From NCBI GenBank assembly GCA_016256075.1, contig SDVU01000643.1:1-11607 (forward strand): 11,607 bases of DNA, in the 5' to 3' direction. This document shows, piece after piece, positions 1 through 8,322 of the stretch (the stretch's first letter is position 1; every line of letters starts with the position of its first letter). The notes beneath the pieces were generated by a model, which was not told the DNA's origin, ran no database searches, and worked only from the letters and a program-made list of their open reading frames with translations. This DNA is from Dictyocoela muelleri. Taxonomy: Eukaryota > Microsporidia. Position numbers and translations under genes: made by a program.

Positions 1-170
1 TAATCAGCTATACCACACTGGAACAACTGTATATTAATACTATATTTCTATAGTTTTTTTGACCGCTTAATGTCATTCCCTCATTATTTATTAAAGAGTG
101 ACGTCAGCGGATTCGAACCACGATACTTAAATTTTACATTCAAGAGTGTTAACCACTGAGCTATCTGGCT
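1..170 (-). repeat. tRNA-derived SINE, copy 1 (cut by window start)
   Basis: Read on the minus strand from 170, the first 70 or so bases look like a tRNA: a TAGCTCAGTGG A box (153-163) and, about 35 bases on, a GGTTCGAATCC B box (109-119). These are the internal RNA polymerase III promoter elements. A body follows that is shared with copies at 1173-1484 and 7774-8090, including TGTTCCAGTGTG and a TAGCTGATTA block at the window edge. It is not a working tRNA, since the 5' AGCCAGA has no matching 3' acceptor strand after the T-arm. This copy has the best-preserved A and B boxes of the three. In the other copies the family continues past TAGCTGATTA, so this one probably runs off the window. Confidence 0.8.
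109..163 (-). promoter_or_regulatory. Internal Pol III promoter (A and B boxes) of SINE copy 1
   Basis: A box TAGCTCAGTGG at 153-163 and B box GGTTCGAATCC at 109-119, both on the minus strand, match the type 2 Pol III consensus almost perfectly. In copy 3 the A box is near-intact but the B box has drifted (GTGTTTAAATC at 7824-7834). In copy 2 the B box core TTCGAAT survives but the A box is lost. Confidence 0.7.
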
Positions 171-1172
171 ATTTCTTATATTTCAGTAATAAATTAGATT
201 CTCATAACATTCCTCTAAAACAGTCATCTGCTGCTTTGCTATTAAAAATTTTTTTTTCAATGTTCACAAACAAAACTTCTGATAATTCAATGATCGAAAA
301 AATTGTTTTTAATAAAATATATCTCTAACAGCTAAGTTCTTGCAATGTTTATAGCACAGTTGGCTTTAAAGTGATTTTTATACTATATTAAATTATTATC
401 GACGCTCCATCACATCTCGAAAAGACGATTCATTTTAAAAACAATTTTTGAAAATATAAATATAATTCTTACAACTTCTACCATATCAAATGCAGAAAAG
501 TTCTTGCTATCACAACAAATTTTGTATTATATATTTTCGTCTCTTTAATTTCACGCAGGGTAATATTAAGATATAGCCACTATGTCTACTCTTGTCTATT
601 AACATAATTGATTCTTAATTATCATTGTTTTCGATGTTTGTTAAAGCACTATAACTGTTTTTTTTTTGCAAAATTTGTGAAAATGTCATCAAATACGGTC
701 TTTTTATTCTTTGATGATGATTCTGTCATGTTAGGTAATGATTTACATATAAAAATTGAAAGTGTAATTCATCATATAGAAATTTCATAAACCACTGCCA
801 AATTTGAAACGGTTCCCTTTAATTTTATAGAGAAATGAATTATGTATATTTTCAGTTTCTCGTGTATTCGCCTTTTTTCAAAATTTGTTAACTAAACACA
901 AAATTTTTTCTAAAAAAATGGCCTTTTTAATAAATATAAAATTATTAATAGTCAGCAGGGAAGAGGGTTTTTGTGTAGAAACAATTTATATAAAAAAATT
1001 GCCAGTTCAGTTGATCTGATATGATTAAGGGGTAATCTTAAGTCACCTTATGCGAAATATGCCGAACCACCGCCGATATATATATATATATATTGGGTTA
1101 ATCGTGTTAATAATTAAAGCAACTACTAAGAGACTTATAAGTTATGATATATATATATATATATATATATAT
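171..1172. other. No gene seen; TA microsatellites
   Basis: A+T-rich sequence between two SINE copies. It contains TA runs at about 1076-1093 and 1146-1172; the second abuts the 3' end of SINE copy 2 and may be its tail. A short, relatively G+C-rich patch (about 1030-1075) precedes the first TA run and is unidentified. Short open frames at 146-328 and 608-790 resemble nothing I know, and the first overlaps the SINE head, so I treat both as chance. Confidence 0.5.
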
Positions 1173-1484
1173 CCGTTTTTTTGTCAATGACTGGCAAGAT
1201 TCATGTAATTAAAGGCTATATCATATATTTTAATTTTTCTGCCCATGCCGTGGTGCGTTTTTAAACAATCTGCTACAGTTAAAGGATTCATTACTGACAA
1301 TTATCATATTAGACTAAGTATTAATCAGCTATACTTACTTTTTATGTTCCTATTTTTATAATATAGTATTTATTTATTGACCGATCTATTTCGACGTCAA
1401 TTATTTAAAATTTACGTCGCTGATATTCGAACAAGATATTTAAATTATAAATTCAAGGGTGTCTAACACCAAGATTTCTGTCTG
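1173..1484 (-). repeat. tRNA-derived SINE, copy 2 (diverged, nearly full length)
   Basis: Read on the minus strand, this aligns with copy 3 along its length: a degenerate tRNA-like head (TTGTTCGAATA near 1423-1433), the TAGCTGATTAA block (about 1318-1330), then TTAGTCTAAT, a CGCA...CGGCA stretch, and a 3' part with TAATTAC and CAGTCATTGA, ending beside a TA run. The shared 3' part (TAATTACMTG...GTCATTGA) shows the family reaches at least 310 bp. Many substitutions and a lost A box suggest it is older than copy 1. Confidence 0.72.
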
Positions 1485-2010
1485 TATACTAAATTAAAAA
1501 ATAATCTTTTCAAAAAAAACTATAGAAATTTATGTATTTTTAAAAAACTGGTTGATGCCGAACATAGCTATTTAAAAACCCGTACATATTTTAAAACCTT
1601 TTCCCCTAACTACATGATGAAATGTATTCTATATTTTTTATCACGTTTTTCTGCTCTTTTTCATACTATCTCTATTATTAAACACTATAATCGCAATTGC
1701 TTCTTGATTGTGGCATCATAGAAGAATTCGTTATAATATAATTGGAAATATTTATACTACAGGATTACACAATGCCTTTTTATCATGAAGTTTTATACGA
1801 TACTTCCATATTTTTGATTTATTTATTGAAATCATTTATTAGGATATAAAAAAATTGTTTTTAAGTAAATCAATAAACTAAACAATTATAAATTACTTAA
1901 AAATAATTTGAATTTGTTTTAAATATACCGTTTTTGCATATATAATTTGCAATCTATGTTTAAAAATATTTGCATTTTCATTTTTGATTTGTATATATAG
2001 ATTTTTTTTT
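1485..2010. other. No gene seen
   Basis: A+T-rich with no recognisable coding potential. The only structure noted is an A+T-only inverted repeat, TTTTTAAGTAA (1858-1868) against TTACTTAAAAA (1893-1903). It is low complexity and could arise by chance. Confidence 0.4.
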
Positions 2011-2090
2011 GATCAAAAATATTACTTTTACAATCAAAAGTAAAACCTTTGCAAGCAAAAGTAAAACTTTTGCAATCAAAAGTAAACTTA
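2011..2090 (-). repeat. 21-bp minisatellite, short inverted array
   Basis: About three and a half tandem units reading AAAAGTAAAACTTTTGCAATC, the reverse complement of the unit in the large arrays at 4407-4817 and 6467-6857. Units vary by a few bases (ACAATC, GCAAGC). It is the only part of the family on the opposite strand. Its edge (TATATAG, then GATCAAAA) resembles the reverse complement of the far edge of the right-hand array near 6853-6875, which hints that both mark ends of one older structure, but this is weak. Confidence 0.75.
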
Positions 2091-2378
2091 TTTCAAAAAA
2101 AATATTAATAAATCAAATGTAAAACATGAAATTTACCTTATATATATATTGAGAAGAAGTAAACGATCAACGTAATTATTTCCCCTCTGAAGACATCAAT
2201 GTCATTATTTCCCCCTAAATTTTTTTTGTATTTATTTAAAAATGCTGTAGCATAAATATCTAAAATCTTATACAGACTAAAAAATAAATATCTATACATA
2301 AATAATAATTATAAAAAATTACCTAAATTTTAATAAGTTAATTATTGAATTGAAATGGAAATTCCGTTGTTATAATAA

Positions 2379-2856
2379 AAACAAAATTCCTTTAAAAAAT
2401 CTGCTTTTATTTGTCTTTACGCCTTTCCGTCTTTTTACTTCTAACTTATGCTCATTGTTAAATGATTCGACTTCCTGTGTATTTGATCCTGATATATAGT
2501 TTATAAATTCATATTTATGGCATACTGTATCATGTTCATATGTGTAATTGTTTAAACAACTATATGAACGGTGTTCATACGTCCATATTATGCTGTTAGG
2601 AGCCACTTGATTCATAATTATAGGAGTGATTGTTTCCATTCTTTTATTAGGAATAATGGTCTGAAGACTCTAATTATTCGGCCTTCTATTTCCAAAATGC
2701 ATAAATCATCTGTTTTATAAATGGTGTATGATCGTGAGGCCTTTTACATTTAATTTAGCATCGTTTCATCAATTTGGACGATCTTCCCAGCACCACCTAA
2801 TCTGTCCTTTCTAAATCAACCATTAGCATAATATCGACTATATTCTTTATAACTCG
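2379..2856 (-). pseudogene. Merlin-like transposase remnant (ISXO2-like DDE domain)
   Basis: Minus-strand translation gives, in order, a segment reading VYKEYSRYYAN (2820-2856), then LGGAGKIVQIDETML (about 2757-2801), which matches the first catalytic block (G-G-x-GK-V-x-IDE) of ISXO2-like/IS1595/Merlin transposases; its Asp codon is at 2768-2770. An open stretch from 2639 down to 2370 follows, with ITPIIMNQVAPNSIIWTYEH, YEHDTVCHKYEFIN and SGSNTQEVESFNNEHKLEVK. These match the family's second block (apparently WTDE, here WTYE, so the Asp is Tyr) and its SGAHTQ-IES-W-K block, where the Glu is kept. The two parts are in different frames with stops between them (after ETMLN), so this is a dead gene. 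The N-terminus is not recognisable. The enzyme would have cut and pasted its own transposon in the nucleus. Confidence 0.75.
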
Positions 2857-3292
2857 ATCAATGAAGCGAGTTTTCTTATTTAAGTGCAATTTTTTGTTTT
2901 AGAGGCGAGCTCTGACGGCGTATTTTATTAAGATCTTGAAAATATTTCGTAAATCTGCTGAGAAAAAAGAAAAGAATGTATTTAACCTCATGGATAAATA
3001 TTTTTTGTAACTCTAGCAGTGATTGTTCAAACATATCCAGACTACTCCATCTTTATTCGTTTGTATTTGTCCAAATAACACGAATTATTACAAAATATGC
3101 AAAGTTTAGATTTCGGTAAAAAACTCTTCCATTAAAAAATAACCAAACTATTTACAACTATAAGAATTTATAAATTGTTCTAAATATTCTAAGTTAAGCA
3201 TATGGGCTAATAATATTTTCATATTAATGTCATTATTTACCTCCCATGGAGGCAAAAAAACGACATTTTTTCCATAATATTTATTTTTTATC

Positions 3293-3341
3293 AATGTCAT
3301 TATTTCCCCCCTGTGAGGAAAATAATGACATTGATCCAAGT
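3293..3341. repeat. Inverted repeat at right end of the Merlin-like element
   Basis: ATCAATGTCATTATTTCC (3293-3310) is answered by GGAAAATAATGACATTGAT (about 3321-3339), perfect but for one extra A, around a short loop containing CTGTGA. It can form a hairpin, and the motif is repeated at the other end of the element, so it may be a transposase binding site. That role is inferred. Confidence 0.6.
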
Positions 3342-4406
3342 TTTGTATCACGAAATATAAAGCAAAAAGGTTTACTCAAAAATATCTTCCTCACTTAAAC
3401 ACCTGCTAAGGTAGCCTAAATTTTTTTCTGTAACAACTATCAAAATCTGCTAGTGAAATTAAAGAAAATACCTTTAGTATTAATAATCGTAATTATTTTT
3501 CATTTTTCGATTCACACTATAAAACATGGTTTTAACACACAGAAAAGTATTTTCAACCAGGTTTAAGAATGGAGGATACGATGGTAAAAACAATAAAATT
3601 ATATTATGTATCAAAATTTTTATTCGCTCCTCTATAGTGGTATATACTAGCTTTGTCTAGAAATAAAACCTGTTTTAGAATTTCGAGTGAAGTTCTTTTT
3701 GATTTTATTGACAGTAACGTATTCATGAAATCTTCTCCATTTGCTTTATCAAAACCCAAGTGGAAAATCATATCATACTTTTTCTTTGCTGATAAAACAG
3801 AATTACTTTTTATTCTAACTACAAGAACGTGCACATACTCTGTAATTCTTATAATTATCCTTTTTATGGCGGCTATAAACTGAAAACATCATTCGTATAA
3901 AAAAACGAAGTTATATACTCATTTAACTACTCTGTGTTTCTATAAGTTGATGAATAAGTTCTCGGGTTTCCAAAGTTGTATCAGAATTTCCACGCGTAAA
4001 AATTATTGTTGTTTATTTTAATAATAAAAGAATTCTCTTAAACGCTATAATAGTACTTAAAGAGATTTGGTGATTGCAATGATCGCCATTTATATTTTAA
4101 GTGCTTTGACGGTTTATAGGCAATTATTATTTATTCAAAACTATATTTCCTTTTTTGATCATGCTTTAATTGTACCTCATATCTCCGCCACAGAGTTTTT
4201 TAATAAAACTTCCAGTTTCAAAGTTTTTTTACTACTTTATAGAGAACAGGGTTATATAAATTAGAATCGCGAAAATCTATTTTATTGTTTTAACACTATC
4301 CACTTTGTAAATAATTTTTCTTACGATATTAATTATTTTTTTAATAGTCATAAGATTCTTAATTTTCTTAAATATTTAATTTATGTTTTTTTATGAGGTT
4401 ACTATT
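3342..4406. other. No recognisable gene; chance ORFs
   Basis: About 1.06 kb of A+T-rich sequence. Open frames of 65-76 codons occur at 3604-3834 (minus), 3653-3883 (plus, overlapping it antisense) and 4067-4264 (plus). None shows a family motif. The plus-strand frames are rich in Phe, Leu and Ile, as expected from T-rich sequence. The minus frame (start MHVLVVRIKSNSV) is the least biased, but I cannot identify it and saw no obvious continuation on either side. Confidence 0.4.
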
Positions 4407-4817
4407 AATTTCTAAAGTTTTACTTTTGATTTTCAAAGTTTTACTTTTGATTTCTAAAGTTTTACTTTTGATTTCTAAAGTTTTACTTTTGATTTCTAAA
4501 GTTTTACTTTTGATTTCTAAAGTTTTTTCATTTGATTGCAAAAGTTTTACTTTTGATTTCTAACGTTTTACTTTTGATTGAAAAAGTTTTACTTTTGATT
4601 GCTAAAGTTTTACTTTTGATCTCTAAAGTTTTACTTTTGATTGCAAAAGTTTTACTTTTGATTGCTAAAGTTTTACTTTTGATTGCTTAAGTTTTACTTT
4701 TGATTGCAAAAGTATTACTAATAGTTGCAAAAGTTTTACTTTTGATTGCAAAGATTTTATTTTTGATTGCAAAAGTTTTACTTTTGATTGCAAAGGTTTT
4801 ACTTTTGATTGCAAAAG
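4407..4817 (+). repeat. 21-bp minisatellite, left array (about 19-20 units)
   Basis: Tandem 21-bp units with core AAAGTTTTACTTTTGAT. Units at the left end mostly carry the spacer TTCT (GATTTCTAAAG); toward the MULE they carry TGCA (GATTGCAAAAG). The core AAAAGT-TTT-ACTTTT is self-complementary and could form a 6-bp stem in each unit. Because 21 is a multiple of three, long open frames arise with heptad-like repeats (LLIAKVL), including the frame at 4700-4897. These are not genes. The array is interrupted by the MULE and resumes at 6467 in the same orientation. Confidence 0.92.
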
Positions 4818-4830
4818 GGCTTATTGATCA

Positions 4831-6418
4831 TTCGGAAAAAATGCAATTTCGGACGGAAAAAGGTGTATACAATTTTTTTAAAAAAATACCCTTATGACTA
4901 ATATACGAGAAAATGATGAATTTTACAATGTAAAAACAAAAAAAGGTAAAAACGCAATCGTTTATAATAATTATTATCATTTTAAGGAAAAGACACTTAA
5001 AAAATTAACGTGGGGGTACAGCAGCAGAAAATGCAAAGGAAAACTGAGAACATAGGGAAGTAATATACTAAATAAAGATGATATTATTCATGAATGTCAC
5101 CACTTACTCCCACAGAAGTTAAAAAAATTTTAGGTATAAATGAAATGCGCAGACTTGCTAAAGAAACGTTTTCAAATAATAAAGAAATAATATCGGAAAT
5201 ACATAAAAATCTTTAATTTTCTGAAACAGCTGCTTTTAGTAAACAAAATTCTTTAAATAGGATAATAAATAAAACTAGAAATAGAATAATTAAAAATTTT
5301 GATCAAACTGATGATATACCTAATGAATTAAAAACGACTATTTCAGGAAAAAAATATTTTCAATTTGACAGTTTTGTTAACGATAATGAAAGAATTTTAC
5401 TATTTATAAATTCCAGTAAGATAAATTTACTCAAAAAAACCGATATATGGTTAGATGGTGGAACCTTCAAAATGGCGCCTAAATATTTTTATCAAATATA
5501 TATTATTTATGCTATGTATTTGAAGATTTTTTTCTATTATTATTTACCTTTTTAACTAATAAAAATGAAAATACATATTTAAAGCTTTTCAGACATATTG
5601 AAAATTTAATTGAAGGTGATTATCCAAAATATATAATAATAGATTTTTAAATAGCTCCTATGATTGCATTTAAAAAGGTTTTCACTAATACAAAAATATA
5701 TAACTGTTATTTTCATTTCTCACAAAATATACGGAGAAATATTCAAAAAATGGCATGGTTTCTGAGTACAAATCTAATAAAAATTTTCGTATTTACATTA
5801 AAATGATGTTGTCAATAGCAATTTTGATCAAAATCTAAACAACTGGAAGAGTACAATAAATAAAAAAAAGTTATATTCAAAATTTTAAAGAAAAATCAGA
5901 AATTAATATTTTAATGTATTTTGAAAATAATTATATAAATAATAATTTGAGGAATATCTGTAATTGGTGTTGTTTTGAAAGAGTTTACCTTAGTATACTA
6001 CTAACCGCTAACATATGCAAGCGCTTTAATAGTTCCATTAATTCACTATTAAAACAATGTCATCCATTATTAGCAAAGCTTATCATGATTCTTAGAACCC
6101 AAGATCATTCACAGAATAAAAGTATAAGTAAATCGATAAAGCTACAATCTAAAGGTAATTATAAAACAAAAAGAAAATTAATGAATTTAAAAAGAACAAT
6201 CGAGAATTATGATAAATATTATGATATATTATTTTCTCAAGCTATTACAATGATTTACGATTTCAGCATTAAATAAATAAGTTTATATTTATTTCATTAA
6301 TTATAAATTTTTAAATTTATAAATTATGATTTCTTTTTATTTTTTAATATTGTTTTAAATTATGATTTTTTAAAAAAATTATATACCCCTTTTCCGTCCG
6401 AAAGTGCATTTTTTCTGA
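4831..6418 (+). mobile_element. Decayed FLYWCH-type Mutator-like (MULE) DNA transposon inserted in the minisatellite
   Basis: Inverted repeats of about 55 bp bound it: left 4831-4888 (begins TTCGGAAAAAATGCAATTTC) and right 6366-6418, whose reverse complement begins TTCAGAAAAAATGCACTTTC. They differ at only a few positions. Between them lies one plus-strand transposase remnant. Both flanks are the same 21-bp repeat in the same orientation, which fits insertion into an existing array. The true termini may lie slightly further out: left 4818-4830 reads GGCTTATTGATCA and the right side continues into a hairpin. The usual 9-10 bp MULE target duplication cannot be seen, because repeat units flank both sides anyway. 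Confidence 0.8.
4894..6276 (+). pseudogene. FLYWCH-MULE transposase pseudogene
   Basis: The start is ATG 4894, just inside the left inverted repeat. Residues 1 to about 70 form a FLYWCH-like zinc finger: KGKNAIVYNNYYHF, then TWGYSSRKCKGKLRT and HECHH. The first Cys after the Trp appears to be Tyr; the second Cys and the His pair remain. Next come LTPTEVKKILG (from 5103) and the MULE catalytic domain: WLDGGTFKMAPKYFYQIY with Asp codon 5455-5457, FLTNKNENTYLKLF, then YIIIDF with Asp codon 5642-5644, and AFKKVF...CYFHFSQNIRR. The C-terminal part is still open from 5914 to 6276 (YFENNY..., INSLLKQCHPLLAKLI) and matches the family's conserved HP-x-x-x-K-I region. In-frame stops lie at 5053-5055, 5214-5216, 5648-5650 and 5804-5806, and the frame changes near 5100, between about 5500 and 5530, and again between 5804 and 5914. 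It is plainly dead. No introns were evident. Confidence 0.85.
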
Positions 6419-6469
6419 AAAAGCGTTTCGGTAGAGTTGGACCTTCGGCTCAATCCGACCGAAACGCTT
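6419..6469. repeat. G+C-rich 51-base hairpin at the MULE right edge
   Basis: A fold-back with stem AAAGCGTTTCGGT (6419-6431) paired perfectly with ACCGAAACGCTTT (6457-6469). A second imperfect stem (GTTGGACC with GGCTCAAT, allowing wobble) closes on a three-base TTC loop. It carries several CpGs in a region that otherwise has almost none. It sits exactly between the MULE inverted repeat and the first minisatellite unit, and no equivalent lies on the left side. It may be a terminal part of the MULE lost on the left, or a separate tiny insertion. Confidence 0.75.
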
Positions 6470-6857
6470 TTGATTGCAAAAGTTTTACTTTAGATTGCAA
6501 AGGTTTTACTTTTAATTGAAAAGGTTTTACTTTTTGATTGCAAAGGTTTTACTTTTTATTTGTAAAAGTTTTACTTTTGATTGCAAAGGTTTTACTTTTG
6601 ATTACAAAGGTTTTACTTTTGATTGCAAAGGTTTTAATTTTGATTGCAAAGGCTTTACTTTTGATTGCAAAAGTTTTACTTTTGATTGCAAAAGTTTACT
6701 TTTGATTTGTAAAAGTTTTAATTTTTATTGAAAAGGTTTTACTTTTGATTGCTCAGGTTTTACTTTTGATTTGTAAAAGTTTTACTTTTGATTGAAAAGG
6801 TTTTACTTTTTATTGAAAAGGTTTTACTTTTGATTGCAAGGGTTTTACTTTTGATCG
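6467..6857 (+). repeat. 21-bp minisatellite, right array (about 18 units)
   Basis: Continues the left array in the same orientation, with units near GATTGCAAAGGTTTTAC plus TTTT. Some units gain or lose a base (TTTTTGATTGC, TTTATTTGTAAAAG). AAAGG replaces AAAAG in many units, unlike the left array. The open frame at 6516-6731 is only the repeat translated (FTFDCKG heptads) and should not be annotated as a gene. Confidence 0.92.
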
Positions 6858-7773
6858 ATAATGCCTATATAAAGTACTTTTCTCCTTATAACATTTTAAA
6901 ATGTGTTATTGCTCTACAATAATATCATAAGCTTTCGCAAGAACATTAATTGTAAAACTGAAACGAAACTTAAAAATTTTATTGTCTCCGGCTGGATATA
7001 GTCTATAAAAATGTAATAAATTTTGAAAAATTTAAATATAAGATTTTATTTATACAAATATTACTAGGTGCATATACTTTATATTTGATATTTTTGATTT
7101 ATGAGTTGAATCATAACGTTTAAAAATAAAATTAATTAAAGGTTAAATATTCTTTTAATGTTTTACGATAATATAAGGAGGTTTATTGCTAATTTTTCTC
7201 TCTAATCAATTTAATAAAGTTCTTTTGCCATTATAACACATATAAATATTTTTTTACTAGCCATGTGACCTTTCTTATTAGATCTTATAAAATAAAAATT
7301 ATTTATACCGATTAATGTTCTAAATATGAAAATTTGGGATCATTATGATGAATAAGCATTTTTGCTGCTTTTATAGTTGTGTTTTTTATTCGATTTTTTT
7401 TAAATTTTCGATTTTGCTTATAAAAAACATAACACTGTTTTCGGTTTAACGGCTCAGAAACCCATTGTGGGTTGGTGGATAATCGAAAATATATATATAT
7501 ATCTTTATTTATATTTTTGATAGAGAATTTAAAAAAAAACATGTGGTTTATTGTCGATAGCAATTTTATTATTTAATTCAAGGACTTTTAGAGGCACTGC
7601 TAATCATTTTTTAGTAATCGAATTATAAAGGAAAATGCACAAATGATTGAAAATTTATTTTACATTTAAAAAAACATACTAATTATGAAAATAAATTGAA
7701 TACATTGTATTATCATTAAAATATGTTTATATTTTTAGAAATTATAAAAATATTCACTTTTAAGAATTTTTTA
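6858..7773. other. No gene seen
   Basis: A+T-rich sequence between the minisatellite and SINE copy 3. The 83-codon minus frame at 7312-7563 spans a TA microsatellite (about 7487-7502) and has no recognisable motif. A small perfect stem ACCCA-TTG-TGGGT sits near 7457-7469. Nothing else stands out. Confidence 0.4.
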
Positions 7774-8090
7774 GGCCAGATTGCTCAGTGTTTAACACTC
7801 TTAAATCTAAAATTAAAGTATCGTGTTTAAATCTAGCTGACTTCATGTTTAATAATAGTGAGGGATTGATATCAAGCGGACAAAAACTATAGAAATAAAG
7901 TAGTAATATACAGTTGTTCCAGTGTGATATAACTGATTAAGGCTTGGTCTAATATTAACTTAAGGTATATGGGGCTCTCCTAGGTGTAAAGTTAAGTTCG
8001 GCGACGCATCTCGGCAAAAATAGTAAAAATCATGAGGGCAAGTAATTACCTGTATCCTGCAGAGTCATTGATAAAATAAAAATCACGTAG
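7774..8090 (+). repeat. tRNA-derived SINE, copy 3
   Basis: Starts with a GGCCAGATTGCTCAGTG head (A box near 7781-7791), then a decayed B box (7824-7834), the body with TGTTCCAGTGTG, the TAACTGATTAA block (about 7930-7942), GGTCTAAT, CGCATCTCGGCA and a 3' part with TAATTACCTG and GAGTCATTGA. The first 170 bp match copy 1 closely in inverted orientation and the remainder matches copy 2. The 3' end is uncertain: it may stop near 8090, or include the G+C-rich block and end at the TA run near 8212-8220. Confidence 0.78.
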
Positions 8091-8212
8091 GTAGCTGGTC
8101 TTCTGGGTAGCTTAGAGAATGGCGTTTTATTGGAACACCAAGAACCAAAGATCACAGACCACGGTAGGAGACAATCTCCGGCTCACAGCTATGAATGTTC
8201 TTGTCATGTGTA
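8091..8212. other. Compositionally odd G+C-rich block, unidentified
   Basis: About 47% G+C by hand count, against roughly a quarter for the window. It has no tandem structure and no open frame I recognise on either strand. It lies directly downstream of SINE copy 3 and ends at a short TA run, so it may be a 3' extension of the SINE or a fragment of another repeat or exon. Confidence 0.4.
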
Positions 8213-8220
8213 TATATATA

Positions 8221-8298
8221 GTAACTCCCAAAATCTCTATATCTATATGAGCATATGAAATAAGAAAAATATATTTGTATTATTTAGAAATAACTACG
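8221..8298 (+). repeat. Family A repeat, copy A1 (plus, partial)
   Basis: Shares AAATCTCTATATCTATATGA, GCATATGAAATAAGAAAAAT, then ATATTTGTATT and TTAGAAATA with copy A2 at 8804. It loses similarity just before the MITE at 8323, so it is probably truncated or interrupted. Confidence 0.75.
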
Positions 8299-8322
8299 AA
8301 TTGAGAAAAAAACCACAAGAAA

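Larger units (their letters stand above)
2166..3341 (-). mobile_element. Decayed Merlin-like (IS1595/IS1016-related) DNA transposon
   Basis: A Merlin-type transposase remnant (2379-2856, minus strand) lies between ends that share a motif close to ATCAATGTCATTATTTCC. The motif occurs in plus orientation at about 2166-2190 (diverged), 2194-2218, 3222-3240 (diverged) and 3293-3311, and in minus orientation at about 3321-3341. The outermost left copy against the 3321-3341 copy gives an inverted pair, which sets the boundaries offered here. The resulting length of about 1.2 kb suits Merlin elements. No clean 8-9 bp target duplication was found (left flank AAGTAAAC, right flank CAAGTTTT). Boundaries are inferred; the transposase identity is firmer. 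Confidence 0.55.

Noticed and set aside
101-170. A functional tRNA gene on the minus strand
   Set aside because: A and B boxes are good, but the acceptor stem does not pair and the same sequence recurs with a fixed non-tRNA body.
1030-1093. Possible extra SINE 3' end next to a TA run
   Set aside because: A short G+C-richer patch precedes the TA run but does not align convincingly with the SINE copies.
3148-3351. 67-codon minus-strand gene at the right end of the Merlin-like element
   Set aside because: It starts inside the terminal inverted repeat and shows no zinc finger or other Merlin N-terminal feature I recognise; it may be a remnant of the transposase start but cannot be supported.
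3604-3883. Overlapping antisense 76-codon ORFs
   Set aside because: No motif on either strand; mutual overlap in low-complexity A+T-rich DNA is expected by chance.
4700-4897. Small hydrophobic protein of LLIAKVL repeats
   Set aside because: It is the 21-bp minisatellite read in a frame that stays open because 21 is divisible by three.
6516-6731. Cys-rich repeat protein (FTFDCKG heptads)
   Set aside because: Same cause: translation of the minisatellite, with no start context or unique sequence.
4407-6857. CRISPR array
   Set aside because: Units are contiguous with no unique spacers, and the surrounding elements are eukaryotic.
7312-7563. 83-codon minus-strand ORF
   Set aside because: It runs through a TA microsatellite (IYIYF stretch) and has no recognisable domain.
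1-7940. One 7.9-kb transposon with 170-bp terminal inverted repeats
   Set aside because: The matching ends carry tRNA-like heads, a third copy exists at 1173-1484, and similarity continues beyond the supposed boundary in copies 2 and 3, so independent SINE insertions explain it better.
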